Part shown: positions 34,949-43,146 of the stretch, one piece after another
Layout: each line of letters begins with the position of its first letter
Numbering within the stretch: the stretch's first letter is position 1
Assembly (NCBI GenBank): GCA_043781855.1
Contig: JAYWBB010000056.1
Coordinates: 1-64,000 of the forward strand
Length of the DNA: 64,000 bases
DNA from: Nevskia sp043781855
GTDB lineage: Bacteria > Pseudomonadota > Gammaproteobacteria > Nevskiales > Nevskiaceae
Reading direction: 5' to 3'
Program-made: the position numbers and the translations under genes
Notes under the pieces: model-generated
Seen by the model: only the letters and a program-made list of their open reading frames with translations
Told to the model about the DNA's origin: nothing
Databases searched by the model: none

Positions 34949-35614
34949 ATGGCACTACGTAGTCGCACGAAGAACGTTGCCCCCATCCTCAAGCCCGCGC
35001 CCAACGTCGGCCTGACACTTTTCGTCGCGCCGGATTCTCTGCACAGCGACTGGGCGCGGCTGGTGCTGGCCGAGAAGGATGTCGACAGCGCCGCCCTGCA
35101 GACGATCAAGCCGGGCGAGATCAACGAGGATTTCCTCGTGCTCAACCCGGCGCAGACGCTGCCGACACTCGCCGATCGCGAAGGCGTGATCCAGACCGCG
35201 CGCGTCATCGTCGAGTATCTCGACGAGCGCTATCCGCATCCGTCGATGATGCCGCAGGAGCCCGCGGGTCGGGCGCGCGTGCGCATGACCCTGCACCGCA
35301 TCGAGCACGAGCTGTTTCCGCTCGCGGTCAAACTCGGTACCGGCGGCGCGGAAGCCGCCGCCGCCAAGCGCGCCTTGCTCGATGGCCTCAAGAGTGGCGC
35401 CCGCTTTTTCCCGTCGCGCGGCTGGTTCCTCGGCCACGACTACACGCTGGCCGATACCGCCTGGGCCGTGCTGCTGCGGCGCCTGCAAATCAAGGGTGTG
35501 GCGCTGCCGTCCGAGGCGGCCAGCGTCCTCGCCTATGGCGAGCGCCTGTTCGCGAGGCCGGCGTTCCAGCGCTGTTTCAGCGGCGTCGCTGCAGCGCCAA
35601 GACGCAAAAATTGA
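34949..35614 (+). CDS. sspA: Stringent starvation protein A
   Basis: A 221-residue GST-fold protein that binds RNA polymerase and promotes stationary-phase and acid-stress transcription. LTLFVAPDSLHSDWARLVLAEK is the N-terminal thioredoxin-like half, and LPTLADREGVIQTARVIVEYLDERYPHP is diagnostic. It follows petABC as in many beta/gammaproteobacteria. Confidence 0.93.
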   Translation: MALRSRTKNVAPILKPAPNVGLTLFVAPDSLHSDWARLVLAEKDVDSAALQTIKPGEINEDFLVLNPAQTLPTLADREGVIQTARVIVEYLDERYPHPSMMPQEPAGRARVRMTLHRIEHELFPLAVKLGTGGAEAAAAKRALLDGLKSGARFFPSRGWFLGHDYTLADTAWAVLLRRLQIKGVALPSEAASVLAYGERLFARPAFQRCFSGVAAAPRRKN

Positions 35615-35624
35615 GGCGCGGGCC

Positions 35625-36026
35625 GTGAAAAGCTCGCGTTCGCGTCGGCCCTATCTGATCCGCGCCATCTACGATTGGGCGCTCGATAACGGCTATACCC
35701 CGTATCTGCTGGTCGCCGCCGACCAGCCCGGCGTCTCGGTGCCGATGGCCTTCGTCAAGGACAACCGCATCGCACTCGACGTCGGCGGCATGGCCGTGCG
35801 CGATCTCAACATCGACGCCGATCCGATCTTCTTCTCGGCACGCTTCGGCGGTCGGTCGCATGAGATCGTTGTGCCGAGTGCAGCGGTGCTCGCGATCTAC
35901 GCGCGGGAGAACGGTGAGGGGATTGTGTTTGGTGAGCCGGAAGCGCCGACTGCCGATGGATCGCCCGCACCGGAAACGCCGCCAGAGCCGCCCAAGGGCC
36001 GGCCGAAGCTGCGTGTAGTGAAATAG
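35625..36026 (+). CDS. sspB: ClpXP protease specificity factor SspB
   Basis: SspB (133 residues) delivers ssrA-tagged proteins to ClpXP. SRRPYLIRAIYDWALDNGYTP and the glycine-rich ARFGGRSHEIVVP are conserved, and the acidic/proline-rich linker ends in RPKLRVVK, the peptide that docks on ClpX. GTG 35625 is the likely start, 10 bases after the sspA stop. Confidence 0.93.
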   Translation: MKSSRSRRPYLIRAIYDWALDNGYTPYLLVAADQPGVSVPMAFVKDNRIALDVGGMAVRDLNIDADPIFFSARFGGRSHEIVVPSAAVLAIYARENGEGIVFGEPEAPTADGSPAPETPPEPPKGRPKLRVVK

Positions 36027-36130
36027 GGCAGTACCGTGGCGCGCTTCGCGCACGATTACTCTGTGATGCATCGGCTTACTTCAACCAATGGTTCCCGCGC
36101 GTTGAGCGGCAGTTTCGCGCTATCGCGCGG

Positions 36131-36159
36131 GTTACTTTCTTTGGCGCAAAGAAAGTAAC
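36131..36159. repeat. Perfect 13-bp palindrome in intergenic spacer
   Basis: GTTACTTTCTTTG-GCG-CAAAGAAAGTAAC is a perfect inverted repeat with a 3-base loop. Sequences of this kind recur between genes in Xanthomonadales-like genomes, as far as I recall. It opens a chain of three hairpins. Confidence 0.85.
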
Positions 36160-36186
36160 CAAAGAAATCAGGTCCCCGCTGAACCG

Positions 36187-36278
36187 CCGACTCGCAAGAA
36201 GCAAAGGCGCGAGTCGGTGCCCGGCGCTTCTCGGCGCTGGCGGGCTTTTCGACGGGCCATCCCTGGCCCGACGAAAAG
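36187..36278. repeat. Two further hairpins in the sspB-MOSC spacer
   Basis: CCGACTCGC (36187-36195) pairs with GCGAGTCGG (36209-36217). A 15-bp arm at 36245-36259 (CTTTTCGACGGGCCA) pairs with 36264-36278 with one mismatch around a 4-base loop. Together with the palindrome at 36131 these fill most of the 405-bp spacer 36027-36431, which holds no convincing gene. Confidence 0.75.
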
Positions 36279-36431
36279 GCTTCGGCTCCTGCCTCGCCCC
36301 ATGCGGGGCCTCATCGCCAACGCCTGCGATGCTCGGCGGCTCAGAGGGGGCCGAAATCAAAAGCGGCAACGGCAAAGACGCGGCGTCTTGCCCTGCGCTT
36401 TTGCTTCCGCTGTTGCGCACTGCTGGGCGGG

Positions 36432-36929
36432 TCACGTCAGCGGGTCACCCGACGATACCAATATCGGATCACCAATCTGAATCAAACCGCCGCGCAACAC
36501 GCGCGCCGTAATCCCGCCATGCCCCCGCATCGCCTGAAACCCACCGGGCCCGAGGTTTTCGTCCATGCGAAAGCAGGGCGCGCAATCGCCGCTCATTTCC
36601 AGCAACGCAGTGCCGATACTGAACTGCCGTCCTTTCAGCGCCAGCAGATTGAGGCCGGACACAATGAGATTGCGCCGCATCTGGAACGGCGTGACCTCGC
36701 TCGAGGAAAGGATTCCTGCGACGGCAATCAGATGTTCGGCCTGCATCAACGTCACCGCGCGTTTGCCATCGCCCTTGCCGAGGTAACGGTCGCCACGCAG
36801 CCCGGCGCCGAACACGATCTCGGCTTCGGGTACGGCGACGAGGGGCTGCCGGTGCGCGGGTCGCAGGCCGATCCAGTCAAGACGGCCGGGACGCAGCGGC
36901 GCTTGCATCAGTTCTTTGAGGCTGGGCAT
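36432..36929 (-). CDS. MOSC domain protein
   Basis: A 165-residue MOSC-domain protein (the molybdenum-cofactor sulfurase C-terminal fold). GLRGDRYLGKGDGKRAVTLMQAEHL and the cysteine in GDCAPCFRMDENLGPGGFQAMRGHGG match the family, which binds sulfur or Moco-like groups. It is short, as in the stand-alone YiiM-like proteins. It sits 19 bp downstream of the FAD oxidase gene on the same strand, so the two are probably co-transcribed. Confidence 0.85.
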   Translation of the reverse strand: MPSLKELMQAPLRPGRLDWIGLRPAHRQPLVAVPEAEIVFGAGLRGDRYLGKGDGKRAVTLMQAEHLIAVAGILSSSEVTPFQMRRNLIVSGLNLLALKGRQFSIGTALLEMSGDCAPCFRMDENLGPGGFQAMRGHGGITARVLRGGLIQIGDPILVSSGDPLT

Positions 36930-36948
36930 CAGAGCGTTCGGAGGGAAA

Positions 36949-38364
36949 TCAGTGGCGATAGGGCAGCGCCTTGCCGGGATTCAGGACGCCGGCAGGATCG
37001 AAGACGCGCTTGATGTCGTGCATCAGCGACAAGGTCGGCGCGTCGATTTCCCAGGCGACGTAGTCGCGCTTGTCGATGCCCACACCATGCTCACCCGAAA
37101 GGGTGCCTTCGAGCGAAAGCACGAGACGGAATACCGCATGCAGACAGGCCTCGATCGCACGCATCTGCGCCGGGTCGTCGGGATTGGCGAGCAGGTTCAC
37201 GTGGATATTGCCGTTGCCGGCGTGGCCGAAGCAAACGATGCGCAGGCCGTGCTCGCGCGACAGCGCGGCGACGCCGCGAATCAATTCCGGCAGGCGCGAC
37301 ACCGGCACGGCGACATCCTCGTTGACTTTCTTCGGCGCGAGCGTGCGCAGGGCCGGCGACAGCGCCCGCCGCGCCGTCCAGAGGTCTTCGGCTTCGGCGA
37401 TGGAACGCGCGGCTCGCAGCTCGATCAGGCCATCGCCGGCTGCAGCCGCGCCGACAGCCTCGGCGATCTGGGCGATCGCGGTATGACTGCCGTCGACTTC
37501 GATCAGCAGCAACGCGCCGCAGTCGCGAGGCAGCCCACAATCGCGGTACGCCTGCGCGAGCGCGAGCGCGTCGCCGTCAAGAAATTCCAGCGCACTCGGC
37601 GTTTCGGGCTGCGCCATCAGCCGTGCGACAGCCGCCGCAGCGGCTTCGACATCGCGATACGCGGCGCGCAGCGTGCGTGTGGTTTCGGGCTTCGGCAGCA
37701 GTTTCAATGACGCCTGCGTGATGACTGCGAGTGTGCCCTCGCTGCCGATCAAGAGTCGCGTCAGGTCGTAGCCGACCACGCCCTTGGTCGTGTAGCAGCC
37801 GGTCTTGAGCAGGCTGCCGTTACCGGCCACGGCGCGCAGGCCGAGGACGTTATCGCGCGCCGTGCCGTACTTCACCGCGCGCGGCCCGCCGGCGCCGCAG
37901 GCGAGATTGCCGCCGACGCTGGAATAGCCAGCGCTGGTCGGATCGGGCGCCCAGAACAGGCCGTGCTTCGCGGCTTCGGCCTGGACATCGCCATTGAGCG
38001 TACCGGCCTCGCATTCGCAAAGACGATCGCCCGGCGACACGCGAAGAATCCGGTTCATGCGTTCGAGCGAGAGCACGATGCCGCCGTGGATCGGCACCGT
38101 CGCGCCGGTAGTATTGGTGCCGCGACCGCGGGCGATCAGCGGGATCGCGTGCTCGGCGCAGATCGCGACCAATGCCTGCACTTCCTGCGCGTCATGCGCG
38201 AGCGCCACCGCCTGCGGCAGCGCGACGCGACGGCTGTTGTCGTAACCGTAGGCGAGCCGGTCGGCCGGATCGAGCAGCAGGCGCTCCGGCGGCAGCCGTT
38301 CGCGCAGCCGGCGCAGTGCTGCCGGCGGCAGTTCAATCTCGCCCTGTGTTTCAGCCGCCGGCAT
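36949..38364 (-). CDS. FAD-binding oxidase (D-lactate dehydrogenase/glycolate oxidase GlcD type)
   Basis: A 471-residue flavoprotein of the FAD_binding_4 and FAD-oxidase_C families, which oxidises a 2-hydroxy acid such as D-lactate, glycolate or D-2-hydroxyglutarate. PLIARGRGTNTTGATVPIHG and TSAGYSSVGGNLACGAGGPR are the FAD-binding parts; FGHAGNGNIHVNLL holds the metal-binding histidines; SLEGTLSGEHGVGIDKRDYV closes the active site. ATG 38364 is chosen, as earlier codons overlap yraN. It overlaps yraN by 14 bp. Confidence 0.9.
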   Translation of the reverse strand: MPAAETQGEIELPPAALRRLRERLPPERLLLDPADRLAYGYDNSRRVALPQAVALAHDAQEVQALVAICAEHAIPLIARGRGTNTTGATVPIHGGIVLSLERMNRILRVSPGDRLCECEAGTLNGDVQAEAAKHGLFWAPDPTSAGYSSVGGNLACGAGGPRAVKYGTARDNVLGLRAVAGNGSLLKTGCYTTKGVVGYDLTRLLIGSEGTLAVITQASLKLLPKPETTRTLRAAYRDVEAAAAAVARLMAQPETPSALEFLDGDALALAQAYRDCGLPRDCGALLLIEVDGSHTAIAQIAEAVGAAAAGDGLIELRAARSIAEAEDLWTARRALSPALRTLAPKKVNEDVAVPVSRLPELIRGVAALSREHGLRIVCFGHAGNGNIHVNLLANPDDPAQMRAIEACLHAVFRLVLSLEGTLSGEHGVGIDKRDYVAWEIDAPTLSLMHDIKRVFDPAGVLNPGKALPYRH

Positions 38365-38701
38365 CGAACGCCGCCTTGAGCCATTGCAGCTGCCCGCCGT
38401 CGAGCGCGACGACGTCGAAGCGCACTTCGCGCGTGTGGTGCTCGGCATGTGCGGCGAGAAATAGCTGCGCAGCGTGGATCAGATGCCCGCGCTTGCGTGC
38501 ATCGACCGACTCGAAGGCGCTGCCGAAATCGGCGCGGCTGCGGCTGCGCACCTCGATGATCGCCAGCGTTTCGCCGTCGCGCATCACCAGATCCAGTTCG
38601 CCGCCGCGACAACGCCAGTTGCGCGCCAGCAGTTTCAGGCCGCGCGCTTCGAGGTGACGCAGCGCGCGCGTTTCCGCATCGGCGCCACGCAGCCAGCTCA
38701 T
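38351..38701 (-). CDS. yraN: YraN/UPF0102 family endonuclease-like protein
   Basis: A 116-residue restriction-endonuclease-like protein of unknown role. HLEARGLKLLARNWRCRGGELDLVMRD and EVRSRSRADFGSAFESVD carry the nuclease-like residues E, D and E-x-R (in place of ExK). ATG 38701 (MSWLRGADAE) fits the family length; another ATG 45 bases upstream lies within lppC. The lppC-yraN pair with divergent rsmI is the common order. Confidence 0.88.
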   Translation of the reverse strand: MSWLRGADAETRALRHLEARGLKLLARNWRCRGGELDLVMRDGETLAIIEVRSRSRADFGSAFESVDARKRGHLIHAAQLFLAAHAEHHTREVRFDVVALDGGQLQWLKAAFDAGG

Positions 38702-38702
38702 G

Positions 38703-40694
38703 TCAGGGGCTGAGGCCGGGTGCCGACAGCACGAAGGGCAGGCCACGGGTCATCTGCGCGCAGAGCAGGCCGCGATGAACTGCGCCCGAGGCATCGACCT
38801 TCAGCAGGCCGGTGGCGCCGGGCAGCGAGTCACCGGGCTGTAGCGCGTTCTGCGCGATACGGCTGGCAAGCAGCGCAGCATCATTGCCCAGCGCATAGAG
38901 GCGGGCACTGTCGAAACTGCGGCTGCGCAGCGCCTCCTCGTGCAGGGTTGCCCAGGCGCCGCCGTTGTCGAGCACCCAGGGCGCGTCGCAGAAACGGATG
39001 CCGGAAAGATCGGAGTCGCCATCGCCTTCGAACACCGCACTGGTCGCGTAGATCGGCAGGCGGTCGGCGTGGTAGTAGCGGAACAGCGGATTCAGCACGC
39101 GGGCCTGCGAGGCGCGGCCGGCGATGAAAACGAAATCGAAATCGTTGCGGCGTTGCGGGTCGACACCGGGGCCGACGCGCGCACGCGCTTCGGCGGCCTT
39201 CTTCTTGTCGTCGATCGGCGCATAGCGCAGCAGCCGGCGGATCGGGTCCGACCAGTTCTGCGGCTCGCCGCCGTAGCGTCCGGACTCGACCACGCGGCCA
39301 CCCAATTCGGTCAAGCGCTGCTCGAAGGCGAGCAGCACGCGGTTGCCCCAGTCAGTGTTCGGCGTCATCGCCAGCGCGCGGTTCAGGCCGCGTCCGAAGG
39401 CGTCCTCGGCAGCGGCGCGCGCCTCGTCCTCGGGCGCCAGGCCGAACTGATAAAAGCCTGGCGGCGGTGCGCGCCCGGCGTCGAGATAGTTGAGGGCGAG
39501 CACGGGTGTCGGCAGGCGGCCGGATTGCGCGAGCAACATCGCGTCTTCCTTGCGGATCGGGCCGATGATGTAGCCGGCGCCGTCCGCGACTGCCTGCTGA
39601 TACAACGCGTCCACTCCGCCGGTTGCCGTGTCGTAGATTCGCGCCGTGCCGTCGCCCGACAATGTCGACAATGCCGCAAAGCCCGCGCGCACCGACTCGC
39701 CGAGCGCGAAGATCGGCCCGCTCTGCGGCAGCAGCAGCGCGGCCCTGCCGCCGCGCGTCGCGATGGCGTTGAAGCCGGCGCCGGTCGTGATCGGGATGTT
39801 CGTCGTCGGCGTGCCGAGCGGCGGCAGGTTCGCCTGCGGCTGCGGGCTCGCGACCTCGGCTTGCGTCGGTAGATAAAGACTGGCCAGCCGCTCTTCGCCG
39901 GGATGGCCGGGATAGCGTTTGCGCCAGAGGTCGTAGTCCTGCAGGGACGCGCTGCGCCGCGCGAGCGCCGCAAGCTCGACCCAGCCACGCGTCACCGCCG
40001 ACGCTGCTGCTGCGCGGCCAAGTGCTGCGGCATCGAGCGTTGTACCGCCGAGACCGGACCAGATCAATTCGCGATTTTCAGCGATTGCCGAGTTGCCGGA
40101 AAGATAGTGCTCGCGCAGGACCAGCGCCTGCGTCGCGCCCACGGCATCGCCCGTGCGGCTCAGCGCGCGCCCGCGGGTCAGCAGCTGCTGCTCGGCCAGC
40201 GCGGCCTCACCGCCGGGATTGCCGGCCGGCAGCAGGCGCAGTGCGCGCGTGGGATCGTTGCGCGCGAGCGCGGTCTGCGCGCGCAGCAGGCGATAGCGAG
40301 CTTGCTGATGGGCGTCGAGCGGCGCGGCCGGAATCTGGTCGAGAATCAGATCGGCGCGGGCCGGATCGCGACCGGCATTCGCGGCCTCGGCGGCGCGCAT
40401 CCGGTAGTCGGCCGCGAGTGCCGGCGCCGCTGTCGGGGCGGCTTGCCGATAGATGTTGGCGGCGCCGAGGGCATCGCCGCGCGTCAAGGCGGCTTCAGCC
40501 TCGGCGAGCGTCGCACCACGTGCGGGCGGCGCGGCGGAGGTCGACGCGACGGCCCCACCGCCGCCGGCGAAGCGGTGGACGATGCCGGTCGTGGCGGCGC
40601 AGGCCGCCAGGCTCAGCAGCAAGCCGCCGAACAGGGACAGGCGCAGGAGCGAACGGGAGATGGACACGGCGCGGACGAGGGCGGGAGAGGTCAT
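38703..40694 (-). CDS. lpoA: Penicillin-binding protein activator LpoA/LppC family lipoprotein
   Basis: A 663-residue outer-membrane lipoprotein that in E. coli stimulates PBP1A peptidoglycan synthesis. The N-terminal hydrophobic segment ends LLLSLAACAAT, a lipobox with the acylated cysteine. The N-terminal half has TPR-like alpha repeats; the C-terminal half is a periplasmic-binding-protein fold (RGGRAALLLPQSGPIFALGESVRAGF, VADGAGYIIGPI). It is divergent from rsmI as in relatives. Confidence 0.9.
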   Translation of the reverse strand: MTSPALVRAVSISRSLLRLSLFGGLLLSLAACAATTGIVHRFAGGGGAVASTSAAPPARGATLAEAEAALTRGDALGAANIYRQAAPTAAPALAADYRMRAAEAANAGRDPARADLILDQIPAAPLDAHQQARYRLLRAQTALARNDPTRALRLLPAGNPGGEAALAEQQLLTRGRALSRTGDAVGATQALVLREHYLSGNSAIAENRELIWSGLGGTTLDAAALGRAAAASAVTRGWVELAALARRSASLQDYDLWRKRYPGHPGEERLASLYLPTQAEVASPQPQANLPPLGTPTTNIPITTGAGFNAIATRGGRAALLLPQSGPIFALGESVRAGFAALSTLSGDGTARIYDTATGGVDALYQQAVADGAGYIIGPIRKEDAMLLAQSGRLPTPVLALNYLDAGRAPPPGFYQFGLAPEDEARAAAEDAFGRGLNRALAMTPNTDWGNRVLLAFEQRLTELGGRVVESGRYGGEPQNWSDPIRRLLRYAPIDDKKKAAEARARVGPGVDPQRRNDFDFVFIAGRASQARVLNPLFRYYHADRLPIYATSAVFEGDGDSDLSGIRFCDAPWVLDNGGAWATLHEEALRSRSFDSARLYALGNDAALLASRIAQNALQPGDSLPGATGLLKVDASGAVHRGLLCAQMTRGLPFVLSAPGLSP

Positions 40695-40822
40695 CCGTTA
40701 AAGTATGCCATGGCGTTTGTGCCGTTCTGCCGTTCTGCCGTTCGCCGTCGGCGCGGCGCGCACTGCGGCGCAGCCACGCGCCGGTCCGCGTTTCGATCCC
40801 ACGCAGGAAGCAACCGACGACC

Positions 40823-41737
40823 ATGAGCGAACCGAAGGACACAGGATCCCGCGCCGAGGTCGCCGCCGGAGCCCTGTATGTTGTCGCCACACCGATCGGC
40901 AATCTCGGCGATCTCGCGCCACGCGCGCAGGCGGTGCTGCACGGGGTGGACCGGATCGCGGCCGAGGACACGCGGACCAGCGGTGCGCTGCTCGGTCACT
41001 TCGGCATCCGCACGCCACTGGTCGCACTGCACGAACACAACGAGGACCGCATCGCCGAGGCGCTGATCCGCGCAGTCGTCGAAGGCCGCTCGCTGGCGTT
41101 GATCTCGGACGCCGGCACGCCACTGATTTCCGATCCCGGTTATGCCTTGGTGCGTGCGGCGCGTGCGGCCGGTGTGCCGGTCTACGCGGTGCCCGGTCCC
41201 TGCGCGGCGATCGCCGCACTTTCGGTGTCGGGGCTCGCGACCGACGCTTTCGTCTTCATCGGCTTCCTGCCGCCGAAGTCCGGCGCGCGCCGCGCGAAGC
41301 TCGCCACCCTGGCGAACGAGCCGCGCACGGCAATCGTCTATGAGTCCGCGCATCGCATCGGCGACAGTCTCGAAGATCTCGTCGCCGTGCTGGGTGCGAC
41401 GCGTCGCATCTGCCTCGCACGCGAGCTGAGCAAGCTCTACGAGGAGAGCACCACGTTGCCGGCCGCAGAGCTTCTTGCCTGGCACAAGGCCGACCCGAAC
41501 CGCGCGCGCGGCGAGTTCGTGCTGGTGATCGAAGGCGTGGCGCAGGTCGACGATGCCGCCGAGGGCGAGCGCGTGCTGCGCCTGCTGCTGGCCGAACTGC
41601 CAGCCTCGCGCGCTGCGCGGCTTGCGGCGGCGATCACCGGCGCGGCGCGCAAGCCGCTGTACGCGCTGGCGCTGAAGCTCGCCGACGATGCGGCACCGCG
41701 CGACGCCGAAATCGGGGACCATGACGAACCCTCCTGA
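40823..41737 (+). CDS. rsmI: 16S rRNA (cytidine(1402)-2'-O)-methyltransferase
   Basis: RsmI (304 residues) methylates C1402 in the 16S decoding centre using SAM. It shows ALYVVATPIGNLGDLAPRA, AAEDTRTSGALLGHFGI, SLALISDAGTPLISDPGY and YAVPGPCAAIAALSVSG, all family signatures. ATG 40823 is used. The upstream 128 bp, shared with lpoA, contain three tandem CCGTTCTG-like units. Confidence 0.95.
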   Translation: MSEPKDTGSRAEVAAGALYVVATPIGNLGDLAPRAQAVLHGVDRIAAEDTRTSGALLGHFGIRTPLVALHEHNEDRIAEALIRAVVEGRSLALISDAGTPLISDPGYALVRAARAAGVPVYAVPGPCAAIAALSVSGLATDAFVFIGFLPPKSGARRAKLATLANEPRTAIVYESAHRIGDSLEDLVAVLGATRRICLARELSKLYEESTTLPAAELLAWHKADPNRARGEFVLVIEGVAQVDDAAEGERVLRLLLAELPASRAARLAAAITGAARKPLYALALKLADDAAPRDAEIGDHDEPS

Positions 41738-41757
41738 CGCACTTCAGTCGCCTCGCC

Positions 41758-43020
41758 ATGTCTTCGCCTGAACGGCCTCCCGAGGTGCGCGCCGATGCCT
41801 TCGCCGCGCTGCGCTTCCCGGAATTCCGCAACCTGATCGGCGGTACGTTCCTGTTCACGATGGCGCTGCTGATTCAGGAAGTCGTTATCAGCTACGAGCT
41901 GTATCGCCTCACGCACAACCCGCTGGTGCTCGGCCTGATCGGTCTCGTCGAGGCGGTTCCGTTCATCGCGCTGGCGCTGTTCGGCGGCCACCTCGCGGAT
42001 CGCCACGACAAGCTGCGCATCATGCGCATTGCGCTCGCGTTCGTGATCGCCGGCTCGGCGGTGCTGCTCTGGGTCATGCGTCCCGGCGTGCGCGAAACCT
42101 TGAGCCAGACGGCCCTGCTGACGATTATCTACGGCGTCATCGCCGCGCTCGGCCTGGCCCGTGGATTTCTCACACCTGCCGTCGGCTCGCTGAAAGCTTT
42201 TCTGGTGCCGCGCGAGCACTATCCGAATTCCTCGGCCTGGAGCAGCACGGCCTGGCAGGCTGGCGCGATTCTCGGCCCGGCCACGGCCGGCTTTCTCTAT
42301 GCCGGCTTCGGACTGACCATCACGCTCGCCATCGTCATCGGCCTGCTCGCGACCACCGGGCTGCTGTACACGACGATCCGCCCGCGCCCGGTGCTGCGCA
42401 GCGAAACCAAAGAGAGCCTCTGGCAGTCGCTCGGCGAGGGTCTGCGTTTCGTCTTCGGCAACCGCATCATTCTCTATTCGATTTCGCTCGACCTGTTCTC
42501 GGTGCTGTTCGGCGGCGTCGTCGCGATCCTGCCGATCTTCGCCGAAGATGTGCTCGGCGTCGGCGCGCAGGGCCTCGGCGTGCTGCGCGCGGCACCCGCC
42601 GTCGGCGCGATGCTGACCGTGCTCGCCTGCACCCGCTATCCGCCGACCCACCACACCTGGCGCAATCTCCTGCTGGCGGTCTTCGGCTTCGGCGTTTCGA
42701 TCCTCGTGTTCGGCCTCTCGCGCAATTTCGGGCTCTCGGCCGCTGCGCTGTTCGCGAGCGGCGCTTCCGATTCGATCAGCGTCGTGATTCGCGGCACGAT
42801 TCTTCAAGTGATGCCGCCCGATCACCTGCGCGGTCGCGTACTCTCGGTCAACAGCATCTTCATCAGCTCCTCGAACGAGATCGGCGCGTTCCAGGCGGGT
42901 CTGTCGGCCTCGATCTTCGGCGCCACGCGCTCGGTGCTGATCGGTGGCACGATCACGCTGGCGATCGTCGCCTGGGTCTGGCGGCGGTCACGGTCCCTTC
43001 TGGCGGTGCGCCTGGCCTGA
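41758..43020 (+). CDS. MFS transporter (EntS/DUF894-like)
   Basis: A 420-residue major facilitator with about eleven or twelve membrane helices. FPEFRNLIGGTFLFTMALLIQ and FGGHLADRHDKLRIMR (the loop 2-3 motif) match the enterobactin-exporter-like MFS branch. The substrate is not readable. It begins 20 bp after rsmI, so it may be co-transcribed with it. Confidence 0.88.
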   Translation: MSSPERPPEVRADAFAALRFPEFRNLIGGTFLFTMALLIQEVVISYELYRLTHNPLVLGLIGLVEAVPFIALALFGGHLADRHDKLRIMRIALAFVIAGSAVLLWVMRPGVRETLSQTALLTIIYGVIAALGLARGFLTPAVGSLKAFLVPREHYPNSSAWSSTAWQAGAILGPATAGFLYAGFGLTITLAIVIGLLATTGLLYTTIRPRPVLRSETKESLWQSLGEGLRFVFGNRIILYSISLDLFSVLFGGVVAILPIFAEDVLGVGAQGLGVLRAAPAVGAMLTVLACTRYPPTHHTWRNLLLAVFGFGVSILVFGLSRNFGLSAAALFASGASDSISVVIRGTILQVMPPDHLRGRVLSVNSIFISSSNEIGAFQAGLSASIFGATRSVLIGGTITLAIVAWVWRRSRSLLAVRLA

Positions 43021-43146
43021 GGCAACCGACGCACAGTAAGCTTCATTCGATCCTGAGACGGGATTGAGCCAACGCTGCGGAACCTTTGCGAGATTTTGGG
43101 TTCCTGAAATTTAATAGAGACAGGCAACCCGCCCGAGGAGACGACG

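Noticed and set aside
40022..40822. N-terminal extension of rsmI
   Set aside because: The frame is open upstream but lies opposite lpoA, and ATG 40823 gives the standard RsmI length.
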